Of a DNA stretch of 13,304 nt, positions 7,456-13,304 are shown in pieces. Each line of letters starts with the position of its first letter. The first letter of the stretch is position 1. The DNA comes from Parvularculaceae bacterium (GTDB lineage Bacteria > Pseudomonadota > Alphaproteobacteria > Caulobacterales > Parvularculaceae): assembly GCA_004213235.1 (NCBI GenBank), contig SHAI01000044.1:1-13304 (forward strand), read 5' to 3'. The notes beneath the pieces are model-generated. The model made no database searches, was not told where the DNA came from, and saw only the letters and a list, made by a program, of their open reading frames with translations. A program made the translations under genes and the position numbers.

Positions 7456-7762
7456 TCTGAACTTTGCTGGTTTTTATAACCGATGCTTCCGACACAAGGC
7501 CCACTACCTATCGCCCTTGTTTTGTAATGGTCGTTTCGGTCACGTAAAAACATGTTTAGACACGCTATTTCTTTTTCTTTGTTATTGAGAAAACGCGTTT
7601 GCGCTCCGCCGTTTTCAGCCCTCCGCGATGTGTTTTGTTTGGTAGCACCCTTTACAGGCACCCACCCATGGAGAGCTATCATCGCAATAGGTCAAAACTT
7701 GGGCGCAAATCTATTCGAACGCAAGCTCTATGCCATGATTGCGGTTTTGAGAACGGCGCGCG
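7456..7762 (-). other. Gap between spt and the DUF2141 gene
   Basis: These 307 bases split the minus-strand lipid genes into two blocks and are visibly richer in A and T than the flanking genes. A 76-codon frame (7452-7682) and a plus-strand frame entering spt are open, but both use codons unlike the neighbours and resemble no family. No strong terminator is visible after spt. A TATAAA (minus strand, 7473-7478) just upstream of the DUF2141 start could be a -10 element, but it has no convincing -35. Whether the downstream block has its own promoter is undecided. Confidence 0.4.
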
Positions 7763-8974
7763 TTATTCCGCCGATGCAATTGGCGCTTGTTGCAGGGATG
7801 AAGCAAGCGCGTGATAGGCGGTCACAATTCGGTCGATATCGTCATTAGTGTGTGCTGACGACACCGCGAGCCGCAGGAGAGATTCCTTGCCTGGCGTGCC
7901 CGGCGGGATTGCCATATTCACGTACAGCCCCTGCTCAAGCAGGAAATTCCAGGCGTTGAATGCCGCCTCTTCGCTATCGAATAGAATTGAAATCACTGGC
8001 GCAGACGGTGCCGGTATGCGAAAGCCAAGCTGTGTAAAGGCAGCATGAATTCGGTTGGCGTTGTCCCAGAGGCGGGCACGGATTGAGGCATCGCCGGCAA
8101 TATTTTCCAATGCCGCACCGGCAGTGGCGATGCTGGCCGGTGATGGTGAGGCCGTGAATTTGTAGGGCCGCGAGCCGAACCGCAGATAATCAACCTCCCT
8201 ATGGCGGGAGGCAACAAATCCCCCGATCGAGGCAAGGGCCTTTGAAAACGTACCGGAATAGAAATCAATCTGGTCCATAACGCCGTCCGCTTCGGAGACG
8301 CCGCGGCCATTTTCGCCATAGATTCCAAAGGAATGCGCCTCATCGACAAGCAAATAGGCACCGTGCTTGTGGGCGACCTCAACAAATTCCTTCACCGGCG
8401 CGATGTCGCCATACATGGAGTACATGCCCTCAATGCAGACGAGCTTGCCCTTGGTTTCCGCCGGTACGCGGGCAAGGCGCTTATCGAGGCTTTCCGGGTC
8501 ATTGTGGCGGAACCGGATTGTTTGCGCTCCCGCAAGTTGGCAGCCATCGTAAATGCAGGCGTGGCAATCGGCATCGATGAGAACAACGTCCTCTGCCGGA
8601 TTGACGAGGCCAGCAATCGCGCCAAGATTCGCAACATAGCCGGTCGAGAATACCACGCAGTGCTCAAGGCCAAGATAGGCCGCAATGTCCTCTTCCAGCG
8701 CTTTATGCCCGGAGAATGTCCCGTTGGCGAAGCGGGAGCCGGTCGTCCCAGTGCCGTCTTCGGCCAGCGCCTTGCGCCCTGCTTCGATCGCGCTTGGCTC
8801 AAATGTCTGGCCAAGATAATTATGCGTGCCAGCAAGGACGGTTTCGCGGCCGCGGATCTTTGCGCGCGTCGGCCCCAGGACTTCCTCCATCACGACAGTA
8901 AATGGATTGCGCCCTGCAGCTTCCAGTCCGTTGTATAGTGTTGCGGTTTTTTCAAATTTATCGAAAAGGCCCAT
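7763..8974 (-). CDS. spt: Serine palmitoyltransferase (alpha-oxoamine synthase)
   Basis: This PLP enzyme condenses an acyl thioester with L-serine, releasing CO2, to give 3-oxo-sphinganine, the first committed step of sphingolipid synthesis. The 403-residue product has the alpha-oxoamine synthase landmarks: HNYLG (51-55), TGSRFANGT (78-86), DADCHACIYDG (134-144) with the PLP-stacking H138, the cofactor-binding DEAHSFGIYG (211-220), and SGTFSKALASIGG (240-252) with the Schiff-base lysine K245. I chose ATG 8974 (MGLFDKFE), four bases after the acpR stop; the frame could extend to 9028 but would then run into acpR. Related enzymes (8-amino-7-oxononanoate synthase, 2-amino-3-ketobutyrate ligase) share these motifs. 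The adjoining ACP, acyl-ACP ligase and reductase genes decide for Spt and suggest an acyl-ACP rather than an acyl-CoA donor. Confidence 0.9.
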   Translation of the reverse strand: MGLFDKFEKTATLYNGLEAAGRNPFTVVMEEVLGPTRAKIRGRETVLAGTHNYLGQTFEPSAIEAGRKALAEDGTGTTGSRFANGTFSGHKALEEDIAAYLGLEHCVVFSTGYVANLGAIAGLVNPAEDVVLIDADCHACIYDGCQLAGAQTIRFRHNDPESLDKRLARVPAETKGKLVCIEGMYSMYGDIAPVKEFVEVAHKHGAYLLVDEAHSFGIYGENGRGVSEADGVMDQIDFYSGTFSKALASIGGFVASRHREVDYLRFGSRPYKFTASPSPASIATAGAALENIAGDASIRARLWDNANRIHAAFTQLGFRIPAPSAPVISILFDSEEAAFNAWNFLLEQGLYVNMAIPPGTPGKESLLRLAVSSAHTNDDIDRIVTAYHALASSLQQAPIASAE

Positions 8975-8978
8975 GGCT

Positions 8979-9254
8979 CTAAGCTTGTTCTTTCTTGATC
9001 TGATGTATGGCGTCAACAAGCTCGCCAATGGCGCGCGTTTCAGAGATCGTATTTACCGGAATCGAGATGTCATAACAGTCCTCAATGTCCATAACGACGT
9101 CGAGAACGGTGACACTATCAATTTCAAGATCAGCAACAAGGTCTGTTGCACGGGTCAGTTTGACACCCTTCTCGTTCAACGGATCAAGAAGGCTGCAAAT
9201 TTTTCGAAAGACCAGATCATCGTCTTCCTGAATGCTCGAACCGTCTCCGGCCAT
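8979..9254 (-). CDS. acpR: Dedicated acyl carrier protein for sphingolipid synthesis
   Basis: A 91-residue acidic carrier protein. The phosphopantetheine attachment site is S47 in DLEIDSVTVLD (42-52), followed by the acidic recognition helix DVVMDIEDCYDISIP (52-66). The residue after the serine is valine rather than the leucine of the housekeeping DSL motif, consistent with a specialised ACP. It would carry the fatty acyl chain loaded by AasR and hand it to Spt, whose start lies four bases downstream of this stop. A strong AGGAGG seven bases before the ATG fixes the start and predicts high translation, as expected for a carrier protein used in excess over its enzymes. It is too divergent from AcpP and in the wrong context to be the fatty-acid-synthesis ACP. 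Confidence 0.9.
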   Translation of the reverse strand: MAGDGSSIQEDDDLVFRKICSLLDPLNEKGVKLTRATDLVADLEIDSVTVLDVVMDIEDCYDISIPVNTISETRAIGELVDAIHQIKKEQA

Positions 9255-9261
9255 GCTTTTT

Positions 9262-9267
9262 CCTCCT
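9262..9267 (-). promoter_or_regulatory. Strong Shine-Dalgarno of acpR
   Basis: A full AGGAGG on the minus strand is separated by seven bases from ATG 9254. It is the strongest ribosome site in the lipid operon and suggests the carrier protein is made at a higher level than its enzyme partners. Confidence 0.85.
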
Positions 9268-9290
9268 GCCTGATAAGCCGCCTTCCGGGG

Positions 9291-10271
9291 CTATAGTAGA
9301 CCTTCTTCTTGGTACCACTTTAGTGTTTTTGCAAACCCTTCTTCGAGGGGCGTTGTGGGATGCCAATCGGTAGCGTCGCTTAATAATCCGTCTCTGGCGA
9401 CCCAATCCGGGTGAAAAAACTCCGCTATCTTCCCGCGCGTGACGAAAGTCGGCTCGTTGCGCAGGTGTGCAATGCCTTCTGCTATGCCAGCTTGAACCTC
9501 TAATAACGGACGCGGTGCCTTGAGTGCGAACGGTCTTTTGCCGAAGGCAGCGCCAAGAGCAATGCCGATTTCCGCCCAGCTATGGCCCTCGGGGCTTTCA
9601 TCACCGATTTCGTAAATCCGACCGGCTTGCGTGCTCATGGATGATATGATCGCGGCGATGACGTCATCGACATAAAGGAATGAGGCACGTCCTGGCGGCG
9701 ACATCATGGGCTCGGGCGCAATACCCAGCTTCACCATCTTGAAATAGGGCAGCGTCGCCTCATCGCCAGGGCCATAAATTGCTGGTGCGCGCAGGCAGAT
9801 CCAGCCGGGGGCACCCTCTTGGGCTTGTTCGGCGTATGTGCTTGCAACTGCCTTTTCACTTTCAGCCTTTGACCAGGCATAATCGGAAAGATCTGGTGCG
9901 CGTGCCGCGATTGACGAGATGTGAACCAGTAACGCACCCGCGGATGCTGCTGCGGTGGCAACCCGTGCGGTGCCCTCGACATTCGCCGCACGAAAATCGT
10001 CCCGGCTGAGCGCGTGGGTCATCGCCGCCAAATGAATGACGGCATCACACCCCGCAGCAAGCGCGCCGAGCGCATCGGCATCGCCAAGATCGCCAGTGAT
10101 GATATCCACCGCATCTGCGCGGGACCCCAATTTTGCAGGATTACGCGCAAGGGCGCGCACCTGCGCACCCTCGCTAACCAGCCTGTCAATTAGATGGCCA
10201 CCGACAAAGCCCGTACCGCCGGTTATCGCGATACGTTTCGATGCAAGATTGCTTAACCCGCTGCCATTCAC
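9291..10271 (-). CDS. cerR: NAD(P)-dependent epimerase/dehydratase family, ceramide reductase
   Basis: The 326-residue extended short-chain dehydrogenase has the Rossmann dinucleotide motif TGGTGFVGG (17-25), GDLGD (60-64) and HLAAMTH (80-86), with the catalytic SS at 119-120 and YAWSK, giving Y131 and K135. Family knowledge plus context point to CerR, which reduces the 3-oxo group; in Caulobacter this occurs after N-acylation, i.e. on 3-oxo-ceramide. The start is GTG 10271, overlapping the aasR stop as GTGA, with GGAAG about seven bases before it inside aasR; no ATG occurs near the N-terminus. The acpR gene follows after 36 bases. Without the neighbours it could only be called an SDR/epimerase of unknown substrate. 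Confidence 0.87.
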   Translation of the reverse strand: MNGSGLSNLASKRIAITGGTGFVGGHLIDRLVSEGAQVRALARNPAKLGSRADAVDIITGDLGDADALGALAAGCDAVIHLAAMTHALSRDDFRAANVEGTARVATAAASAGALLVHISSIAARAPDLSDYAWSKAESEKAVASTYAEQAQEGAPGWICLRAPAIYGPGDEATLPYFKMVKLGIAPEPMMSPPGRASFLYVDDVIAAIISSMSTQAGRIYEIGDESPEGHSWAEIGIALGAAFGKRPFALKAPRPLLEVQAGIAEGIAHLRNEPTFVTRGKIAEFFHPDWVARDGLLSDATDWHPTTPLEEGFAKTLKWYQEEGLL

Positions 10272-12043
10272 ACGCCAGCTTCCGCGACAACTTTCGCCGG
10301 CCCGTCGTGACTGGTGTCGAACGCGCCGCTGAGATATTTTTGCTTCACTTTCGCGCGGGATAGCTTGCCCGATGAAGTCATGACCATTGAATGCGGCCGC
10401 GCGAGGACAATCTCTGCTGGTGCGCCAGCAGCTGTCTGGATCGTTTTTGAGATGTCACGTTTTAAGTCGGCCAGCCCGTCGGCGTCCATGCCGCCACGCC
10501 GTTCGATAACCACGACAATACGTTCATTACTGCCATCATCGACCGAGAACGCCGCCACGCCATTTTTCCGGACGCCTGGCGTTTCTTCAACTGCCCATTC
10601 AATGTCCTGCGGCCAGATATTTCGGCCGTTCAGGATTATAAGATCCTTTGCCCGTCCGGTGATAACGATCTGTCCGTCCAACATATAACCCATGTCGCCC
10701 GTATCAAGCCACTCACCATGGTACATGTCTGCGGTTGCATCAGGGTTCCGGAAATAGCCAGGCGTGAGGCTCGGCCCTTTGATGAAGATGCGGCCAACCT
10801 CGCGCTCCGATAGTGGGTCGCCTTCCGGTCCACGAACTTCCAGTGCGTGATTGGGCAGTGGCGTGCCACACATGACAAAGCTTCGCTGGTTCTCTTTTGA
10901 CGTAACCGCGGAGGCAGGTTGTGCAATGCCGGAACGGTTGAGATGACGCATATCGACCTGGTCGACCTCAATCGGCTGTCCGACTTTGGTGAAAGTAATC
11001 GCCAGTGTCGCTTCGGCCATGCCGTAGCTTGGCAAAAATGCGCCGGCGTCAAAGCCGTGCGGGGCGAACGCGGTGGCGAAGGCGTCCAGGGCCTCCGGAC
11101 GCACCATGTCCGCGCCGATGCCCGCGACGCGTAATTTTGTAAGATCAATAGCGCCTTCTTCTGCGCGCGCAGAGCGTTTTGCGGCCAGTTCGTAGCCGAA
11201 CGAAGGGCTGTAGGTTACGGTGGCGTTATATTCTGTAATCAGACGCAGCCACATCAGTGGCCGCCGCACAAAATCCGACGTTGCCATGTAATCGACGCCC
11301 ATACCGCAATAAAGCGGCGACAGGGCAAAGCCGATCAGGCCCATATCATGATAAAGAGGTAGCCAACTTACCGCGTGATCTTCTGGCTGCAGGTCAAGGC
11401 CATAGCGTGTGATCCCGAAAAGATTGGCGGCGACCGTGCGCTGGGTGCCAATAACGCCCTTGGGCGCGCTAGTGGAACCGGAGGAATATTGAATATAGCA
11501 GTCCTCGCCCGGGCCAAACGGCACGGCCGCGGAATCGTCATTGGAGGCGGTTTCCAGCTCGCCAAAACTCATGGCAACAACGTCTGGCAATGTTTCGACC
11601 GCTTCAACGAGGAAGCCTTTCAAGGATTCCGGGCCGATGATCGCCGCTGCGCCGGCACCTACGGTCATGAGCCGGATCTGATTGAGATAGCCTTCTTTGC
11701 CGCCGAGATTGACCGGCAGTGGCAAGGGTGCCGGGATCATTCCCGCGTACTGGCACGCCATGAAAGTCGTCAAAAAGTCAGCACCGGTTTCGGCGACAAG
11801 GGCAAGACGCGCGCCACGCTCGAAGCGTGAGGCGAGTCGGCCCGCCAGGAAGCGCGCCCTTTGTGCAAGCTCTGCATAGGGCAGCGACCTGGCCAACTTC
11901 CCGCGAACATCGAAAAAACGATAGCCGCGGTCCGTGGCTGCTGCAGCTTCGATTGCTTCCAGCAGGGTTGCGAAGGGCGGTGAATACGCGCCGCCATTGG
12001 GTACTGCGGCGTTGGAAGCACTATCCGAGCCGTTTATTCTCAT
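10268..12043 (-). CDS. aasR: Acyl-AMP ligase / acyl-ACP synthetase of the ceramide pathway
   Basis: A 591-residue adenylating enzyme that activates a fatty acid with ATP to acyl-AMP, releasing pyrophosphate, and is expected to load it onto AcpR. Adenylation motifs in order: P-loop YSSGSTSAPKG (186-196), WLPLYHDMGLIGF (227-239, a sequence typical of fatty acyl-AMP ligases), PSYGMAEAT (338-346), WLDTGDMGY (445-453), GRAKDLIILNGRNIWPQDIE (463-482) and the C-terminal SSGKLSR with lysine K560. It is the first gene of the run aasR-cerR-acpR-spt, overlapping cerR by four bases. A G-rich stretch (GGGGGCG) about seven bases before ATG 12043 may be the ribosome site. The alternative, a FAAL feeding a polyketide or peptide synthase, is made unlikely by the absence of such a gene and by the spt neighbours. 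Confidence 0.9.
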   Translation of the reverse strand: MRINGSDSASNAAVPNGGAYSPPFATLLEAIEAAAATDRGYRFFDVRGKLARSLPYAELAQRARFLAGRLASRFERGARLALVAETGADFLTTFMACQYAGMIPAPLPLPVNLGGKEGYLNQIRLMTVGAGAAAIIGPESLKGFLVEAVETLPDVVAMSFGELETASNDDSAAVPFGPGEDCYIQYSSGSTSAPKGVIGTQRTVAANLFGITRYGLDLQPEDHAVSWLPLYHDMGLIGFALSPLYCGMGVDYMATSDFVRRPLMWLRLITEYNATVTYSPSFGYELAAKRSARAEEGAIDLTKLRVAGIGADMVRPEALDAFATAFAPHGFDAGAFLPSYGMAEATLAITFTKVGQPIEVDQVDMRHLNRSGIAQPASAVTSKENQRSFVMCGTPLPNHALEVRGPEGDPLSEREVGRIFIKGPSLTPGYFRNPDATADMYHGEWLDTGDMGYMLDGQIVITGRAKDLIILNGRNIWPQDIEWAVEETPGVRKNGVAAFSVDDGSNERIVVVIERRGGMDADGLADLKRDISKTIQTAAGAPAEIVLARPHSMVMTSSGKLSRAKVKQKYLSGAFDTSHDGPAKVVAEAGV

Positions 12044-12061
12044 CGTTTACGCCCCCGCTTC

Positions 12062-12088
12062 TCGCCAACGGTCGTGTCACCGTGGCGA
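12062..12088 (-). repeat. Imperfect inverted repeat in the aasR leader
   Basis: Arms CGCCAACGG and CCGTGGCG pair with one bulged A around an eight-base loop, with an extra T-A pair outside. It lies 19 bases upstream of the aasR start and could form a stem-loop in the leader of the ceramide operon mRNA or an operator. Functional meaning is unproven. Confidence 0.35.
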
Positions 12089-12429
12089 CGGCGAAATTCT
12101 GTCATTAGGGAAACCCTTTTATCCCGGAGTGCCGGTAAAATCACCCCTTTGCGGCCATGAACCTGCCGGCCGTGCGAACAATGTCACGCTTTATTTGCCA
12201 GCGTTACATACTAGCACCGCATCTTTTGCGCGTTTCGCTGATATGAAAAAGCCCGACGAGTCAAGTTTCTATTGATTTTCTTTTTGGTGTTTGCAAGTTT
12301 CCGCTCGTCAGTTTGGGGGTCGATTGAAGCGTGCGCGTGCGCCCAAGTGCGCGGCGGCCATGTCGGCCAGATTCCTCAGCATATCCAATTCTAACCAGCA
12401 TCGAAGCGGAACATCGTTACCGACCCCAG

Positions 12430-12444
12430 TGATCGACGCGATCA
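12430..12444. repeat. Perfect 6-3-6 palindrome upstream of hppA
   Basis: TGATCG, spacer ACG, CGATCA. It lies 63 bases before the hppA ATG and could be a dimeric regulator site. A run of five T begins four bases after it (12449-12453), so a weak hairpin-type attenuator is the other reading. Confidence 0.35.
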
Positions 12445-12463
12445 ACGCTTTTTAACAACAAGA

Positions 12464-12484
12464 CCACGGCGGGACGCGTCGTGG
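12464..12484 (+). repeat. Possible hairpin in the hppA leader
   Basis: CCACG and CGTGG flank an inner GCG/CGC pair with GGA as loop and a two-base bulge. It ends about 13 bases before the Shine-Dalgarno AAGGAA, so it could affect translation of hppA. It was paired by eye only. Confidence 0.3.
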
Positions 12485-12507
12485 CCCGGAATCGGGAAAG
12501 GAACGAC

Positions 12508-13304
12508 ATGTCTTTGAGCCTTGCGCTGATCGTAGGGGCGGGTTTTCTCGCCATCCTCTACGGCGTATTTACAATCCGGTCGGTAATGGCACTGCCAGCC
12601 GGCAATGAGAGAATGAAAGAAATTGCGGGTGCAATCCAGGAAGGTGCGACCGCATACCTCAACCGGCAGTACACGACCATCACCATCGCAGGTGTTGTCG
12701 TCTTTTTGATCCTGCTTGTTGTTCTTGGTCTAATTCCGGCAGTTGGTTTCGCCTTGGGCGCGATTTTATCAGGGCTGGCGGGCTTTATTGGGATGCTGGT
12801 GTCGGTGCGTGCAAATGTTCGCACAACTGAAGCCGCAAGCCAGAGCCTTGATAAAGGCTTGTCGGTTGCGTTCCGCGCCGGTGCCGTAACCGGCATGCTC
12901 GTTGCCGGCCTCGCGCTTTTGGGACTTGTCGGGTACTACGCGATCATGACCGGACTTATCGGTGCAGCACCGGAAAGCCGGACGGTCGTAAACGGCCTCG
13001 TCGCACTCTCCCTTGGTGCCTCGCTGATTTCCGTGTTTGCCCGTCTGGGCGGCGGTATTTTCACCAAAGGCGCTGACGTTGGCGGCGATATGGTGGGCAA
13101 GGTTGAAGCTGGTATCCCTGAGGATGACCCACGCAACGCCGCAACGATCGCGGACAATGTCGGCGATAATGTTGGCGACTGTGCTGGCATGGCAGCGGAT
13201 TTGTTTGAGACCTATGTTGTTACGGTTGCCGCGACCATGGTTCTTGGATCGATCCTCTACACCGCAAATGCGGCGACCTTTATGCTGTTCCCGCTGGCGA
13301 TCGG
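12508..13304 (+). CDS. hppA: Membrane-bound proton/sodium-translocating pyrophosphatase (partial, N-terminal part)
   Basis: 265 codons are visible and the frame is open at the right edge; the family is about 670-720 residues, so roughly the first 40 percent is present. The enzyme hydrolyses pyrophosphate in the cytoplasm and pumps H+ (or Na+) across the inner membrane. Membrane segments lie at about 3-22, 59-76, 80-100, 121-148 and 162-180. The substrate-binding signature is intact: GGGIFTKGADVGGDMVGKVE (181-200) with DVGGDMVGK, then IPEDDPRN (203-210), DNVGDNVGD (216-224) and AADLFETY (229-236). AAGGAA five bases before ATG 12508 supports the start. Residues that distinguish K+-dependent from K+-independent types lie beyond the window, so subtype and ion cannot be decided. 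It is divergent from the ceramide operon. Confidence 0.96.
   Translation, partial: MSLSLALIVGAGFLAILYGVFTIRSVMALPAGNERMKEIAGAIQEGATAYLNRQYTTITIAGVVVFLILLVVLGLIPAVGFALGAILSGLAGFIGMLVSVRANVRTTEAASQSLDKGLSVAFRAGAVTGMLVAGLALLGLVGYYAIMTGLIGAAPESRTVVNGLVALSLGASLISVFARLGGGIFTKGADVGGDMVGKVEAGIPEDDPRNAATIADNVGDNVGDCAGMAADLFETYVVTVAATMVLGSILYTANAATFMLFPLAI

Larger units (their letters stand above)
12044..12507. other. Divergent intergenic region between aasR and hppA
   Basis: These 464 bases must contain the promoters of the leftward ceramide operon and of rightward hppA. No gene is convincing; short plus-strand frames continue from antisense of aasR. Seen inside: an imperfect inverted repeat just upstream of aasR (12062-12088), a perfect small palindrome (12430-12444) and a hairpin before the hppA ribosome site (12464-12484). 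A TTGACT on the minus strand near 12270 is followed by TATCAG after only about 15 bases, so I do not call it a promoter. Confidence 0.5.

Noticed and set aside
7452..7682. Minus-strand 76-codon frame between spt and the DUF2141 gene, ending in a GTGA overlap
   Set aside because: The overlap is tempting, but codon use (ATA, AGG, CTA, low GC at third positions) is unlike the neighbours and the product has no recognisable structure. Left as part of the intergenic finding.
7552..7848. Plus-strand 98-codon frame running into spt
   Set aside because: It overlaps the C-terminal coding part of spt in antisense and has no ribosome site or family features.
8333..8938. Plus-strand open frame of 201 codons
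   Set aside because: Exact antisense of spt, whose PLP motifs are unmistakable; long antisense frames are expected in codon-biased genes.
8975..9028. Longer start for spt giving 18 extra residues
   Set aside because: It would overlap the acpR C-terminus by about 50 bases; the internal ATG four bases after the acpR stop gives a normal family N-terminus.
11375..11830. Plus-strand open frame of 151 codons
   Set aside because: Antisense to aasR adenylation motifs; no family resemblance.
12558..13190. Minus-strand frames inside hppA
   Set aside because: Antisense to the highly conserved pyrophosphatase signature; composition rich in A, P, S and T is typical of shadow frames.
1..13304. CRISPR arrays, tRNA/rRNA genes, insertion sequences, phage or toxin-antitoxin genes
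   Set aside because: No regularly spaced repeats, transposase or integrase motifs, target-site duplications or tRNA-like cloverleaf sequences were recognised by eye on either strand.

Overview
The window looks like chromosomal DNA of an alphaproteobacterium. The evidence is the moderately GC-rich coding sequence and, above all, a gene set matching the bacterial ceramide (sphingolipid) pathway described in Caulobacter crescentus. I cannot name the genus. I see no insertion sequence, phage gene, CRISPR array, tRNA or rRNA, and it reads as ordinary, tightly packed chromosome.

Left part (1-3290). A membrane fatty acid desaturase on the minus strand runs off the left edge; all three histidine boxes are visible. 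A previously easy-to-miss small ORF (about 59 codons) overlaps its start. Divergent from these is an intact haloalkane dehalogenase close to the DhlA type, then a YaiI/UPF0178 protein, then a single-domain cold-shock protein with a long leader and a textbook intrinsic terminator.

Middle (3444-7455). AMP nucleosidase (plus strand) converges, with a 5-base gap, on a minus-strand group: a DUF2141 periplasmic protein, a GNAT-like protein that I assign as bacterial ceramide synthase, and a secreted glutaminyl-peptide cyclotransferase whose GTG start overlaps the ceramide synthase stop.

Right part (7763-12043, minus strand). A compact run reads, in transcription order, acyl-ACP/acyl-AMP ligase (aasR), NAD(P)-dependent ceramide reductase (cerR), dedicated acyl carrier protein (acpR) and serine palmitoyltransferase (spt). 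Together with the bcerS homologue downstream, this is the complete five-gene ceramide set. Inferred flow: AasR loads a fatty acid on AcpR; Spt condenses it with serine to 3-oxo-sphinganine; bCerS N-acylates this; CerR reduces the 3-oxo group. Head-group genes are not in the window. The DUF2141 protein and the cyclotransferase are embedded downstream and are the least explained members.

Right edge (12508-13304). The N-terminal part of a membrane-bound proton/sodium-pumping pyrophosphatase (hppA) is divergent from aasR across a 464-base intergenic region holding a small palindrome and two possible hairpins.
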